Assembly: GCA_030682135.1 (NCBI GenBank)
Contig: JAUXQT010000018.1
Coordinates: 1 to 35,392 of the forward strand
Direction of reading: 5' to 3'
DNA from: Nitrospirota bacterium
GTDB taxonomy: Bacteria > Nitrospirota > Nitrospiria > Nitrospirales > Nitrospiraceae
DNA: 35,392 bases
Position 1 is the first letter of the stretch. Each line of letters opens with the position of its first letter. The notes under the pieces were generated by a model. The model searched no databases and was not told the DNA's origin. It worked only from the letters and a program-made list of their open reading frames with translations. The position numbers were made by a program, and so were the translations under genes. Of this stretch, positions 1-9,253 are shown one piece after another.

Positions 1-964
1 TGAGGAGGAGATTGAGCAGGACCTGCTTGATCTGTTGTCGATCCAGCATGACACGAGGCAGGTCAGACGCCAACTCTTTTTCAATCTTGATCCCACGGCT
101 GTCCGCCTTCACGTCGATGAAATAGAGACAGGAGGCGACAATATCGTTGAAATCCTCGTCCGTCAGCTTGGGTTCCATGTATCGGGCGTAGTCGAGAATT
201 TCCTGGATCAATCGCTCGATCCGATACACATCGTCGAGCACGACTTTGCTGAATTCCTGAATAAATTGCGGGTCGTCTTTTCGTTCAGGCGCCAGCTGGA
301 TAAAGGTTTTAATCGAGGTGAGGGGATTTCTGATTTCATGAGCGAAGCCACCGGCGATCGTCTCAAGAGATTTCAGCCGATCGGTCCGCTTCATCAGTGT
401 GTGTGAGCGATGCAGATCTTCGTACAGCACAATGGTGTCGAGTGCATTGGTGGCCGTTTGTGACAGCGCGGCGAGCATGGCCTTGTCGAGCGCCTGTTCC
501 GTCGTGTGAGGGACTGCTGCGCCGAGGACGGTGAAGGCAATGAGACGGCTTTTGTTGAGATGCGGCACGATGCGGGAGGCCTGCATCGACTTCATCGCCC
601 TGCGCGCGTCGGCTCCGAAGTCGGTGCCTTGGAGGTCAGTGGCCGAGTCGGCCTGTACCATGATCTTGTTGGTGGTGAGCAGGTGATGAGGCAAGGGATG
701 GCTCACGGCCAACGTTGAAGGAATACCGGCTGGGGCATCCGAACCAACGATGTTGGCGCGGCGATAACATTCATGTTCGCGATCCAGGACGAAGAGCGCC
801 CCATGGGTCGTCGCTCCTGCGCGACAGAGCTCTTGGATAATGCGATTGCCGATGGTCGGCAGATCGGTCATCGTGCCTAGGTCTGACGCAAACTGTGTGA
901 CGATAGTTAAGAGCTCATTGGAGGACGACGCGGAGAAGTCGGTATTCGGTGGGCGTGACGTCAT
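1..964 (-). CDS. GAF-domain sensor histidine kinase, C-terminus beyond the window
   Basis: Reverse-strand reading from the ATG at 964 stays open to the window edge for about 321 codons, so the kinase is partial. Residues 20-170 look like a GAF sensory domain. An H-box with the order GGFAHEIRNPLTS lies near residue 207, where the His would be the autophosphorylation site. A dimerisation helix and the start of the ATPase domain (DRQQIKQVLLNLL) run into the edge. There is no membrane segment, so it is probably a cytoplasmic sensor. It lies 115 nt downstream of the large receiver/PAS/PilZ gene on the same strand, so the two may be co-transcribed. The signal sensed cannot be told. The family call is firm and the partner regulator is not visible. 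Confidence 0.88.
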   Translation of the reverse strand, partial: MTSRPPNTDFSASSSNELLTIVTQFASDLGTMTDLPTIGNRIIQELCRAGATTHGALFVLDREHECYRRANIVGSDAPAGIPSTLAVSHPLPHHLLTTNKIMVQADSATDLQGTDFGADARRAMKSMQASRIVPHLNKSRLIAFTVLGAAVPHTTEQALDKAMLAALSQTATNALDTIVLYEDLHRSHTLMKRTDRLKSLETIAGGFAHEIRNPLTSIKTFIQLAPERKDDPQFIQEFSKVVLDDVYRIERLIQEILDYARYMEPKLTDEDFNDIVASCLYFIDVKADSRGIKIEKELASDLPRVMLDRQQIKQVLLNLLL

Positions 965-1079
965 AACGAAGAGGGCGCACTGCGGTGCCGCGTGAGAGCC
1001 ATAGGGACAAGTATATTGCGCATGAATGGTCTACGTGTTCAAAGATGTACAGGCGGGAGTATACACGGCACGGGTACGT

Positions 1080-4000
1080 TCAGCTAGCGGATTTACTTTT
1101 TTCGATGACGGCGAAGAGGCCTTGCCCGTCGAACGCAGGCAGGATGCGGGGCGTGCGGATGCCGGCTTGCTGGAGAAATGAGGTGAGCGACGGGCGGTCG
1201 AAGGTGTGCAGCAATCCATGCCGGATGGCCTCACGGAGCCGACCCAGGTAATGAAGCAGGATCTGGGGTTGCGGATTAAATTCATCCTGATTCGCGCTAT
1301 GCAGGTGGCGGCGATAGAGCACCGAGAGGTCGGTCTCAGGCTGGAAGACTGTGAGAACGAGGCGCCCCTTGGGGTGAAGCACGCGGTACAACTCACGGAT
1401 CGTGACCAGCGGAGAGGGAACGAATAACAGTGACAGATTGCAGACGATGCGATGAAGCGAGTCATTTTTGAAGGGCAGGCCCTGCGTCCAATCCGTATGT
1501 ACCCATTCAGCCGTCAGAGGCGGGTGGATGGTGAGCGTGCCTGCGAAGTCACTGTCGAGTTCCCGATGCAACGCACGAAGACTCTGTCGTGCCTGCGTCA
1601 GCGATTCGTGAGAATGCCCCAAGCCGATGACATGAACGGGACGTTCCGGACTCCATCCGCGCTGGCGTGAGCGGTAGGCTTGGTTCACCATTGTGGCTCG
1701 GACTAAATCGCCATGGCCGACCCCCACGTCCATGAGCATGGAGCCCGGTTCTAGCGGGCTGAGCAGCCGGTAGAGGTCGTCCAAGAGCTTCCAGTATTCG
1801 TGCAGATTCCCCAGCTGGGTCAGCTGCTGCAGGTGTGCGACCCTCAGGGCTTCGCGCGTAATCTGCGAAAGGTTGTGGCGAAGACGGGTACGTTCCAGCT
1901 CGATGCGTTGTTGACGGGCCAGCATGCCGCGGGCCTGTAGGCTGAATTCAGCCGAAACGGCTGGCAGCGAGATGGCGGTTGCGATCTGCTCCAGGATCTG
2001 TCGGAAGGCCAGCGGGTGTTGCTCATTGAGTGGGAGCTCCTGGCCGGTCAGCGGAGTGGGAACCGTTGCGAGGCGGGTATGGGCTCCCAACGCCGTGAGA
2101 AATGCCTGCGGGAGATCCGCCGGAGGCAGGGGCCCGAAGGGAGGGCCAGGAATCGTGAGAATGGCCGATGGTGAACGAAGGAGGCGCAGATCCGCAAGTG
2201 TGGAGGCGAGGTCTGTGAAGTGGCCTGCCACGATATCGCCGACAAAGCGATCGATATTGACGTTGAGACCGAGCAGGTTGGCGATGCCACGCCGGAGTCC
2301 GTATCGGTGGTCGGCCACGAGATCATGGCCATGGACCGACATCAGCATGGCCTGAATATCGACAACCGGATTGATCAGGAGGAGGAGATCGAGGGGGCGT
2401 GATTGTATCGCCGTCTTGAGTGCGACCCGCGCAGACAGATCGCTGGCCATCACGATTAGAGGCGCGGTGGGCCAGGTATGTTGCACAAATTCCACGACTT
2501 TCAGGAGGTCGGCTTGCATGCTCCGTAACGTCGTCTGTTGCAGCTCGCCGTCGCTGAGCCCGACATGATTGGTGTGGTCGTACCGCAAGACCCGGAGCCG
2601 GTGGTGTGCGAGGTAGTAGGACAAGGTGCTGGCATCCAACGAGGTCTGGCCGTAGCCGGGAGCGATAATGACGACCGGTGTGTTCGGTGCGAGTGACGGG
2701 CGCAGATGGTCGTCGGTGATCATGATCGCCTGGCCGCGTGGATTCCGGCATTCTCGCGGAATACTGATGACCGACGGTTGTTGCGAGGAGGAATCAGGCT
2801 CGCCAGGGGATGTCAGATGTTGCCGGACGACACGGTTCACTTCCCGCTCTGCATAGGGAGTGAGCCCGTGAAAACGGAGTCCGACCAGCAGGGCGGGGTT
2901 GGCGTCCTGGGCCGGAAACTCTTTTGGCGCAGTGCGATCCGGGGCTACCCAGATGATCTTTGCGGGCAGCGCGGAATCCGGGGCTCCCGGTTCATGGGCG
3001 CCAGGATGATGCGGGGTCTGTGCCGAGGCGAAGTGCAGTGTGGCGAGGCCCTGTAAGAGTTCAGGTGCCGCATTGAGATGAATGCAGACTCCGTCGCGGC
3101 TGAGGTTTGTCGTGAGCGCTCCAAGGCGATGTGTCTTGCCGGCCGGATCTGTGACATCCAGCCGGACAGGGAGCTGCAGGGCGACCCGGACGGCTTCGCG
3201 GGGGTTGTAGTCGCCCTGTTCGGTCTCGATCGGCTGATTCGGGAGATTCAGCGTGGCTGGCGGTTCTGCCGCAAGCAGCACTTCAAGGGAGAAGGGCAAC
3301 GCTTGCTCCTGAACCGCTTGGATCAGTGACCCCAAGACGGCAGCCTCTTCTCGTTTGGGGGTATCGAATTCGATGACAAGATGGGAAACCGGGGTTCCAG
3401 AAGAGAGCGTGATGGGCCGCTCTTCCGTCCTCCCTTGCAGTTCGAGGATTCCCACCGAAGTTTTCAGTACGACATAGGCATCTTGTGGCGCCACGCTGGG
3501 GAAGTCCTTGGGGAGCGTGATGCAGGTGCCGCCGAGGCTCAGATTCGTAATGGTGCCATCCCACGTCGTTGCTCCGACGGTAATCGTGGCCGGCAGGGCC
3601 GTTGTTGTTCGCGCGTTGTGCCGTCGTTCCTGTTGAGGCTTTCCCTTGGCGGTTGTCGGAGCAGGTGCCGCTGCGCCTCGCGTTGTTTCGGGAGCGCGTG
3701 AGGGAGAGGCGGCAGCGACGGTATCCGGCAGCGGGAATCTCTCGAACGGTGGTCGTGAAGCGGCTGGCAGACGGAGGATGATACGAAGGGGGCCCTGCAT
3801 CGGCGCCGACACATCCAAGATGCCACCGAGTTCGCGGACGAGTCGATACGACTCGAGGAGATCACTCGATGGAGATGCCGGAGCTGTGGATTCAGTCGGC
3901 CACACCATGTCCGATTCAAGCAGTTCCATTTCGACCTCGGTCGGCGGAGCGAGGGCAAAGAGGGCGGGGGCCTCTGCCGAGATGGCGGTCGACCCGACTG

Positions 4001-5267
4001 CGCGCGTGATGACGAGGATTCGATGCAGACGGCCGACGGTCAAGAGGTAGGTCTGCGCGTAGTGCAACAGTTGATGCGCGAGCGTCGCGAGCTGCATGCG
4101 ATTGCCGGCGAGGGGAGGAAGGTGAGCTGAAAGTTGCCGCATGATGCCTGCGCCATCCACGATCGAGGGGTCGGTGGACGTGAGCGCATCGTCAAGGACG
4201 TCGTTGATCGTATGTCCTATCTCGACGGCTTCTCGCTCGTGCAGAGCCTGTGTCAATTGTGCGCCAAGTTTCGTGGCTTCTGCGGCATGGCTGACGAGAG
4301 TTTCGGCTTGGTCGTCCAGCCGTGCGTCGCGAATGGAGGCAAGAAGTCGTTGGGAGTCGATCAATAGTGATGCCAGTGGTTCGTCCAGTTGTTGCGTCAA
4401 CAGTGTGGCTCGCTGGGCCAGCGCTAGCAATTCATCGGTACGCCGGAGTTCTTGGCGAAGTTGATGAATTGTGTCGTCTTGTTGCTTGGGTTGGGAGAGG
4501 TCTCGGATCAGTCCCACGGTGCCGAGAAATCGGCGGAGGGGGTCATAGAGTCCTCTGGCGTTCACTTCCGCTGTGAGGGTCAGTGTCCTGTTATCCTGCG
4601 TGGGCTTTCCTTGAAAGGTCAACTCGGCATGGCTGGTGCCTCGCGCTCCGGAACGGCGTTCGTTAAGGCGGTACCGGGCTACCGACTCCTGGTCCGGAGG
4701 CACGAGGGTGGTGTAGGGCAATCCGATGAGTTCATCGGGCGAGTAGCCCAAGAGCGTGACGATGCCAGGACTGACGGTCACAAAACAGCCGCTGGCATCC
4801 AATTCATAGACGATGTCGCTGAGTGACTCAATGAGCCGACGATAACGTTCCTGTGCATGGTCCAGTGCGATACGCAGGTCGCTTTTCTCGATGGCTTCTT
4901 TGGCACAGAAGAGCAGTTCGGTCAGAAAAGCTGGAGAAGTCTTTGCGAGGAAAAAATCGACGTCGGCCTTGAGCGCTTGAATCGCCGCGGTTGAATCGGT
5001 GCGGTCGCTCAGTAACAGAATGGCGGTGTACGGTGCGCGGCGCTTCATGTCTGTGGGAAGGGAGGTGCGGTCCCCGGCGAGGCATTGTTCGTCGATCAGG
5101 ATGAGGGTCCATTCCTGTGGGGACGTCCAGGCACGGGCTTCTTCGGCAGAATAGGCGACATCCACGCGGCAACCGGGAAAGAATCCGCGCAGACTGATGG
5201 TGACGAGTTTAATGGATTCAGCATGTTCGCTGACAATCAAGATGGTGATCGGCTCGCTCTGCGGCAT
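1080..5267 (-). CDS. Multidomain receiver-PAS-degenerate kinase-PilZ-PilZ-hydrolase-methyltransferase protein
   Basis: About 1395 residues in one open frame. The order is: receiver domain (about 7-121, Asp near 59 in LILIDE, Lys near 109); PAS domain (about 141-257); a kinase-like stretch (about 280-502) that has LDEPLASLL where the His-box should be and only a relic of the ATPase end (LVRELGGILDVS); PilZ 1 (about 547-655, RHNAR then NLSLGG); PilZ 2 (about 688-820, REAVR then NLSRDG); an alpha/beta hydrolase domain resembling LuxD acyltransferase (about 840-1100, Ser near 945 in SDLSAR); a linker helix; and a class I SAM methyltransferase (about 1172-1395, DVGVGHGD). Both PilZ domains keep the RxxxR and NxSxxG motifs that bind c-di-GMP in this family. 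An in-frame TTG lies just before the chosen ATG; AGGGA precedes it. Substrates of the catalytic domains are unknown. Confidence 0.85.
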   Translation of the reverse strand: MPQSEPITILIVSEHAESIKLVTISLRGFFPGCRVDVAYSAEEARAWTSPQEWTLILIDEQCLAGDRTSLPTDMKRRAPYTAILLLSDRTDSTAAIQALKADVDFFLAKTSPAFLTELLFCAKEAIEKSDLRIALDHAQERYRRLIESLSDIVYELDASGCFVTVSPGIVTLLGYSPDELIGLPYTTLVPPDQESVARYRLNERRSGARGTSHAELTFQGKPTQDNRTLTLTAEVNARGLYDPLRRFLGTVGLIRDLSQPKQQDDTIHQLRQELRRTDELLALAQRATLLTQQLDEPLASLLIDSQRLLASIRDARLDDQAETLVSHAAEATKLGAQLTQALHEREAVEIGHTINDVLDDALTSTDPSIVDGAGIMRQLSAHLPPLAGNRMQLATLAHQLLHYAQTYLLTVGRLHRILVITRAVGSTAISAEAPALFALAPPTEVEMELLESDMVWPTESTAPASPSSDLLESYRLVRELGGILDVSAPMQGPLRIILRLPAASRPPFERFPLPDTVAAASPSRAPETTRGAAAPAPTTAKGKPQQERRHNARTTTALPATITVGATTWDGTITNLSLGGTCITLPKDFPSVAPQDAYVVLKTSVGILELQGRTEERPITLSSGTPVSHLVIEFDTPKREEAAVLGSLIQAVQEQALPFSLEVLLAAEPPATLNLPNQPIETEQGDYNPREAVRVALQLPVRLDVTDPAGKTHRLGALTTNLSRDGVCIHLNAAPELLQGLATLHFASAQTPHHPGAHEPGAPDSALPAKIIWVAPDRTAPKEFPAQDANPALLVGLRFHGLTPYAEREVNRVVRQHLTSPGEPDSSSQQPSVISIPRECRNPRGQAIMITDDHLRPSLAPNTPVVIIAPGYGQTSLDASTLSYYLAHHRLRVLRYDHTNHVGLSDGELQQTTLRSMQADLLKVVEFVQHTWPTAPLIVMASDLSARVALKTAIQSRPLDLLLLINPVVDIQAMLMSVHGHDLVADHRYGLRRGIANLLGLNVNIDRFVGDIVAGHFTDLASTLADLRLLRSPSAILTIPGPPFGPLPPADLPQAFLTALGAHTRLATVPTPLTGQELPLNEQHPLAFRQILEQIATAISLPAVSAEFSLQARGMLARQQRIELERTRLRHNLSQITREALRVAHLQQLTQLGNLHEYWKLLDDLYRLLSPLEPGSMLMDVGVGHGDLVRATMVNQAYRSRQRGWSPERPVHVIGLGHSHESLTQARQSLRALHRELDSDFAGTLTIHPPLTAEWVHTDWTQGLPFKNDSLHRIVCNLSLLFVPSPLVTIRELYRVLHPKGRLVLTVFQPETDLSVLYRRHLHSANQDEFNPQPQILLHYLGRLREAIRHGLLHTFDRPSLTSFLQQAGIRTPRILPAFDGQGLFAVIEKSKSAS

Positions 5268-5613
5268 CAAGCTATCCCTATGCGTCTGAGAAACTCGAAC
5301 AAGTCCCGCCCCAGTGCGATCTCACCACGCCTGCTCATCTCGTGAATCTGAGACAAGCCTGCCCCCTGCGTTCCGTCCTGCAATGTATTCGGGGCACACC
5401 TCTGGGAGTGACGATGTGAATAACATAGGCGGAGGTGGGAAACCCAGTCTCCATGCGATGAAATGGGTTGTTTCTTTGGTAGGGGGGCGCCTCAGGGCCT
5501 TCCAGGGCGAACAAAATTGAACGGAATTCGAGGGGGAGTCGGTGAGGGTGCAGAAGAGAACGTCTCGGTACCCGCCACAGGTTATGCGGCGGGTACTGGG
5601 GGATGCATCGTTG
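5268..5613. other. Intergenic stretch without a gene
   Basis: This 346-nt gap separates two minus-strand genes. It should hold the promoter of the large multidomain gene at its left side and the transcript end of the copper-protein gene at its right side. Apart from the hairpin at 5568-5596 I see no convincing RNA, operator or small gene. Short open frames here have no recognisable sequence. Confidence 0.5.
5568..5596 (-). terminator. Hairpin downstream of the copper-protein gene
   Basis: GTACCCGCC at 5568-5576 pairs perfectly with GGCGGGTAC at 5588-5596, a 9-bp stem with an 11-nt loop, 17 nt past the stop of the minus-strand gene ending at 5614. No clear U-run follows on the minus strand. 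It may be a weak intrinsic terminator or a 3' stabilising hairpin. Confidence 0.45.
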
Positions 5614-6615
5614 TTATTTGGTAAGAGAAGTGTGGCCTGTTGCGGGACAGGCGCCAGGGGTCATGTAGAGCAAAGAGTTTCCCATCCCATGTTGAGCTGT
5701 GTCTTTCTGCAAGGGATGGTGATGGACCATGACCATTTCATAGTCATCGGCCTTGGTGACGGGAAACCCCTGAGGATCTTTATAGACTTGATGCGGCTGA
5801 AACTCGAGAAACGTTCCGTCCTGAGTGACGTCGGGAACTGTCCTCAGCAGAGTCTGTTTCTTCGTGATGTTGTCCAGTCCGATCATGAGGAGTTCGTCAT
5901 GCCCGTGGGGGTAGGCGAACTTCACACAGCCATCCATCCTGAACTTGAGCGGCGCCTTGTGGACCTGGACTCCGGTCGTGATCTCAATCCCTTCATCTGT
6001 CTGGTCCGGACCTCGCTGGGAGAATTTGCTGAAACAGACAATATTGACACCCACCTGGTACACGTCCATGTCTTTGATGGGGGCGCCTTCGGGCGCCATA
6101 TACATGGTGAAGCTGGCCATCACATCCTTGGTGATCGGCGCGCCATGATAAAAGGCGACAATCGACATGAGGTGATCGTCCTTGGCAAGTTTGACTCCGT
6201 AGCCGTCAGGGAAACGCGTCTCGGTCATTTCCAGCCCTGCGCCCGCGAAGAACAAGGGTTCGCCTTCGCAGGAGACGCTTGGCTTGCTGTTGTTGAGCAT
6301 CAGGACGTGATGGAGAAAGTTCTTGGGGAGGGGTTTCCCCTCTTTGGTGAAGACGGCCGTTTTGTACCCCACCATATACATATCTTTGGGCAGCTGAAAG
6401 TGATGTTTAGGCATCGAAGCCGCCAGGTCTCCGTCGTGACCGGCCGGTAGATCGATGGGACCGAATGTGAGTGTGACGGTATTGGTCCCGTAGGTCACGG
6501 TCGTCGTGGTCTGGTTGGACAGGGTCGGGACTGCATGATGGTCGTGGCCGCCGTCTGCAAGGACCGTGGTGACCGAACAGATGACGGCGAACAGTGTGAG
6601 CAATGCCTGACGCAT
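5614..6615 (-). CDS. Exported PHM-like (copper type II monooxygenase fold) protein
   Basis: The start is the ATG at 6615, preceded by GGGAGG at good spacing and opening a clear signal peptide (MRQALLTLFAVICSVTTVLA). The 333-residue product is His- and Met-rich. It has HH at 102-103 in FLHHVLML, His157 in AFYHG, HGH at 237-239, HHH at 298-300 and Met at 311 and 318. This order (HH, single His, HxH, Met) resembles the copper ligands of peptidylglycine alpha-hydroxylating monooxygenase and related two-domain jelly-roll proteins. The product would be periplasmic. Substrate and activity are unknown, and a purely copper-binding role is possible. The DUF4440-type gene lies 77 nt upstream on the same strand, so the two may be co-transcribed. 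Confidence 0.6.
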   Translation of the reverse strand: MRQALLTLFAVICSVTTVLADGGHDHHAVPTLSNQTTTTVTYGTNTVTLTFGPIDLPAGHDGDLAASMPKHHFQLPKDMYMVGYKTAVFTKEGKPLPKNFLHHVLMLNNSKPSVSCEGEPLFFAGAGLEMTETRFPDGYGVKLAKDDHLMSIVAFYHGAPITKDVMASFTMYMAPEGAPIKDMDVYQVGVNIVCFSKFSQRGPDQTDEGIEITTGVQVHKAPLKFRMDGCVKFAYPHGHDELLMIGLDNITKKQTLLRTVPDVTQDGTFLEFQPHQVYKDPQGFPVTKADDYEMVMVHHHPLQKDTAQHGMGNSLLYMTPGACPATGHTSLTK

Positions 6616-6692
6616 AGAGCCTCCCAAGAAAAAGAAATGGTCGCGCGAGCCTTTGCGGCGACGTTCGAACGTCTGTGTCTGGCGCGCAGATG

Positions 6693-7580
6693 TCATCTGG
6701 TCGAAGGCGGCGGGGTCAGACGTTTCCAGACATAGGTTCCGCCATGTTCGCGAGGGGGTATGTTCTTTTGTGTGCCGACTCGTGAGTACCACCATACGCC
6801 TTTGGCTTGGCGGCCATCCTCTGAGAGCAACACCTCAAAGCCCCCTTCACGATCGTTGCCAGTCTGAAGCCAGGTGCCTTGCCACAGTCGGTCCGCATAC
6901 TTAGTCGTGGTGAAGCGGCCCTCATGCTGGGTGTAGGGTCCGTTGCCGGCCTTATCCAGCGTGGCTTTGTAGCTCTTGTTGTCTTCGACTTCCAGGATAT
7001 CCCATTCCCCGCTCAAGTCGGGGGCCACCGCCGGGCTGTTCGATGTCGCCACTGCCTTGGGTGCCGAAGATTTTGGCCGATCGTCGACGGGCATCGCGCC
7101 GCTGGCATTGCGAAGGGATTCATGCCAGGAGAGGAGGATCCACTGGCCGTTTCGACGCTCCAGCACTCCGGTCTCTCGCAACGGCAGCACGGCTCGTTGC
7201 TGGTCCGCTCCATGTCCGAGGATGCGCACATAATCCAGTTCCATGGTGTACCAGCCGATATCGCCCTTCGACCAGACCTTGAGTTCGGAGATGGGAAGGT
7301 CGAGCGATGCGACTTTGGCGAACTCTTCCTTGATGTCCCGTTCCAACTCCGCCCACCCCACATATTTCCGTCCACCGATGGTGTAGCTGGTGATGTCGGC
7401 GTCGTGCGCCATCAGTCTGGACATTCCGGGCAAATCTTTCTCGGCATTGGCGCGCACGAGCGTACGGACTGCTGTTTCGAGCGCGGCGTTGTCCGATGTG
7501 GCGCCCACAGCGGCGGGAACCCAGCAGGCACTTCCAATGGTCATATAGACGATGAGACGAACCAGTGCGGACACTTGCAT
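6693..7580 (-). CDS. Exported NTF2-like (SnoaL/DUF4440-type) protein
   Basis: 295 residues. A signal peptide covers about 1-27 (hydrophobic LIVYMTIGSACWVPAAVGA). Residues about 32-155 form an NTF2-like alpha-plus-beta cone domain, with helix ALETAVRTLVRANAEKDL, the region ITSYTIGGRKYVGW and strands ending WILLSWHESL. A Ser/Ala/Pro linker leads to a second beta-rich domain (about 185-288) beginning SGEWDILEVEDN that I do not recognise. NTF2-like domains of this group serve as small enzymes or ligand-binding modules, so no reaction can be assigned. GGAG precedes the ATG at 7580. It is probably transcribed with the downstream copper-protein gene. Confidence 0.65.
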   Translation of the reverse strand: MQVSALVRLIVYMTIGSACWVPAAVGATSDNAALETAVRTLVRANAEKDLPGMSRLMAHDADITSYTIGGRKYVGWAELERDIKEEFAKVASLDLPISELKVWSKGDIGWYTMELDYVRILGHGADQQRAVLPLRETGVLERRNGQWILLSWHESLRNASGAMPVDDRPKSSAPKAVATSNSPAVAPDLSGEWDILEVEDNKSYKATLDKAGNGPYTQHEGRFTTTKYADRLWQGTWLQTGNDREGGFEVLLSEDGRQAKGVWWYSRVGTQKNIPPREHGGTYVWKRLTPPPSTR

Positions 7581-7673
7581 GATGATTCTCCAGTCGGGTT
7601 CACAAGGGAAACGGGAGGGAAGATTGTCTGGCTAGAGGTTGAAGCTACAGGGCCGATAGAAACTTGTCAATGT

Positions 7674-8450
7674 TTACGTTCCTGTTGTGGGCGGCATGCA
7701 GGCCACAACGATGACAGTTACATTATCGATTCCCCCTCGGCTCAGGGCCTGCTCGATCAGGTCGTGGCAGGCGCGCTGGGGATCCCCGTTGGCGCGAGAA
7801 AGGATCAAGGCGATGGCGGCGTCCTCCAACATTTTCGTGAGCCCGTCGCTGCAGAGCACAAGTAGATCGTGCGGCGCGACGGGTATCGAGGTCAGCTCCG
7901 GTTGCATGTTGACGCCCATTCCTAGGCCTTTGGTCAGGACATGCCGCTCAGGATGGACGAGCGCCGTAGCCGCATCGATCAAGCCGTGTTGCACAAGCGT
8001 CTCGACAAGGGTGTGATCGAGGGTCAACTGCGTGAGTTGTCCCGTCCGGTAGAGATAGGCGCGGCTATCTCCCAAATGGGCGAGGTGGGCGATTGGCGTC
8101 GATGTCGGTGTGATGGCCAAGGCGACGAACGTCGTGCCCATTCCTTGTAAGGCGGGCTTCGACCGCATGAGCTCATGGATTTGCCGGTTGGCGCTCGTCG
8201 CGAGGTCTGACAGAAACTCTGGGGCGGCATGTGGGTGCTCTGAGAGCCAGGCCGTTTGTTCGCGAGCCCGTTGTGTGGCCACAGTCACGGCGGTATGGGC
8301 CGCGAGATCTCCTGCCGGATGACTGCTCATTCCATCGGCCACGATCCAGACACCGCAATCATTCAGGAGGGCCAGCGCATCCTGGTTCGAGGTCCGAACA
8401 GACCCCGTCTCAGTTCGACCGACCCCGATCCATGGCTGAGGTTCTGTCAC
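7674..8450 (-). CDS. PP2C-family serine/threonine phosphatase
   Basis: 258 residues with the PP2C metal-binding motifs in order: VRTSNQD, VADGMSSH, GMGTTFVAL, HLGDSRAYLYR, LLVLCSDGLTKML and GGIDNVT. The acidic residues that hold the two Mn/Mg ions are present. It should dephosphorylate phospho-Ser/Thr proteins in the cytoplasm, opposing a Hanks-type kinase not seen here. I chose the GTG at 8450 because it overlaps the stop of the upstream exonuclease gene as GTGA, the classic layout of translational coupling. A longer frame upstream exists but only reads the exonuclease gene out of frame. The length fits the small bacterial Stp/PrpC type without extra domains. Confidence 0.9.
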   Translation of the reverse strand: MTEPQPWIGVGRTETGSVRTSNQDALALLNDCGVWIVADGMSSHPAGDLAAHTAVTVATQRAREQTAWLSEHPHAAPEFLSDLATSANRQIHELMRSKPALQGMGTTFVALAITPTSTPIAHLAHLGDSRAYLYRTGQLTQLTLDHTLVETLVQHGLIDAATALVHPERHVLTKGLGMGVNMQPELTSIPVAPHDLLVLCSDGLTKMLEDAAIALILSRANGDPQRACHDLIEQALSRGGIDNVTVIVVACMPPTTGT

Positions 8451-9253
8451 GGAGCGACCTCGGCAGGTTCTTGGAGACGGTTCGGCGGGAATCCCAAGGA
8501 AGCCGGGCCGAACGTTGCGACCATCTGGTCGTAGAGGATGGCTGCAAGCGGTTCCAGGTTGATGGTATCGGCTGCGTTGTATCGCAGCAAGAGATTGCGC
8601 GCGGCCGCATCTCCAGCGCACCATTGGTGCCAGAGGCGAACCGCTTCCCATCCGTCGAGTCCCACCACATCGGTCTCGCGCGCAATCTGCAATTCCTGTT
8701 CGATGTGTTTTAGCCCGCCCTGCATGCCGAGCCGGCGCGCGGCAAAACAGAGATCGAAGTGCGGCTTTTTGAAATTCAACCGGGGGAACTTGGCCTGCAA
8801 ATAGGGAATGTCGAACCCGCTGCCGAAGAACGTAATGAAGAGGTCGGTCTGTTCCAGCTCTGCATGCAAGCGGTCTTCTGTGAGCGTTTCCCCACGGACC
8901 AGGCTCGTCATCAGTCCGTTGCGATAGAGGCCGACGACCGTCACGTGCCCTTCGCGCGCCGACAGCCCTGTCGTTTCGATGTCGAGATAGAGTGTCCGCG
9001 GGCGAAACGTGTTGAAGAGGCGCCAATGCTCACGGCTCTTCAGGCAGGTGCCGAAGAAGGTCGCATCGCCTGCATCCAGATGCGTTTGCGCCTGGGTGAG
9101 TTCCCGGTCGTACCATTCTTTTTTAGCCGAAGAGATACCGGGCAGGGTTGCAGATCGTAGGAACGACCCCCAGTTCATAATGCCTTCCTGCCAGAGACGA
9201 CGCTCGGAGTTGTGGCCGATACCTTTGAGCAGGACGAAGGATGAGGTGAGCAT
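8447..9253 (-). CDS. RNase H-fold (DnaQ-like, YprB-type) exonuclease
   Basis: 268 residues from the ATG at 9253. The opening LTSSFVLLKGIGHNSERRLW matches the usual start of YprB-type proteins, so I prefer it to the GTG at 9283. Conserved acids are in place: DIETTGLS (DxE), FFGSGFDIPYLQ (Asp) and YNAADTINL (Asp), the DEDD set that binds two metals in DnaQ-like 3'-5' exonucleases. The protein lacks the C-terminal TPR half of some YprB homologues. The substrate is unknown. It is read with the PP2C phosphatase gene downstream (4-nt overlap). It is divergent from the cyclophilin-like gene at 9360. Confidence 0.82.
   Translation of the reverse strand: MLTSSFVLLKGIGHNSERRLWQEGIMNWGSFLRSATLPGISSAKKEWYDRELTQAQTHLDAGDATFFGTCLKSREHWRLFNTFRPRTLYLDIETTGLSAREGHVTVVGLYRNGLMTSLVRGETLTEDRLHAELEQTDLFITFFGSGFDIPYLQAKFPRLNFKKPHFDLCFAARRLGMQGGLKHIEQELQIARETDVVGLDGWEAVRLWHQWCAGDAAARNLLLRYNAADTINLEPLAAILYDQMVATFGPASLGFPPNRLQEPAEVAP

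Noticed and set aside
965-1079. Possible small gene between the kinase and the multidomain gene
   Set aside because: No frame with a start, ribosome-binding site and protein-like composition; treated as a short intergenic gap.
5542-6450. Long plus-strand open frame opposite the copper-protein gene
   Set aside because: The minus-strand gene has a signal peptide, ribosome-binding site and ordered metal ligands; the opposite frame is a GC-rich shadow.
6879-7865. Plus-strand open frame of 328 codons
   Set aside because: It runs opposite two supported minus-strand genes and lacks any recognisable domain.
8451-9026. N-terminal extension of the PP2C phosphatase by about 190 codons
   Set aside because: The extension reads the exonuclease gene out of frame; the GTGA overlap gives a better start at 8450.
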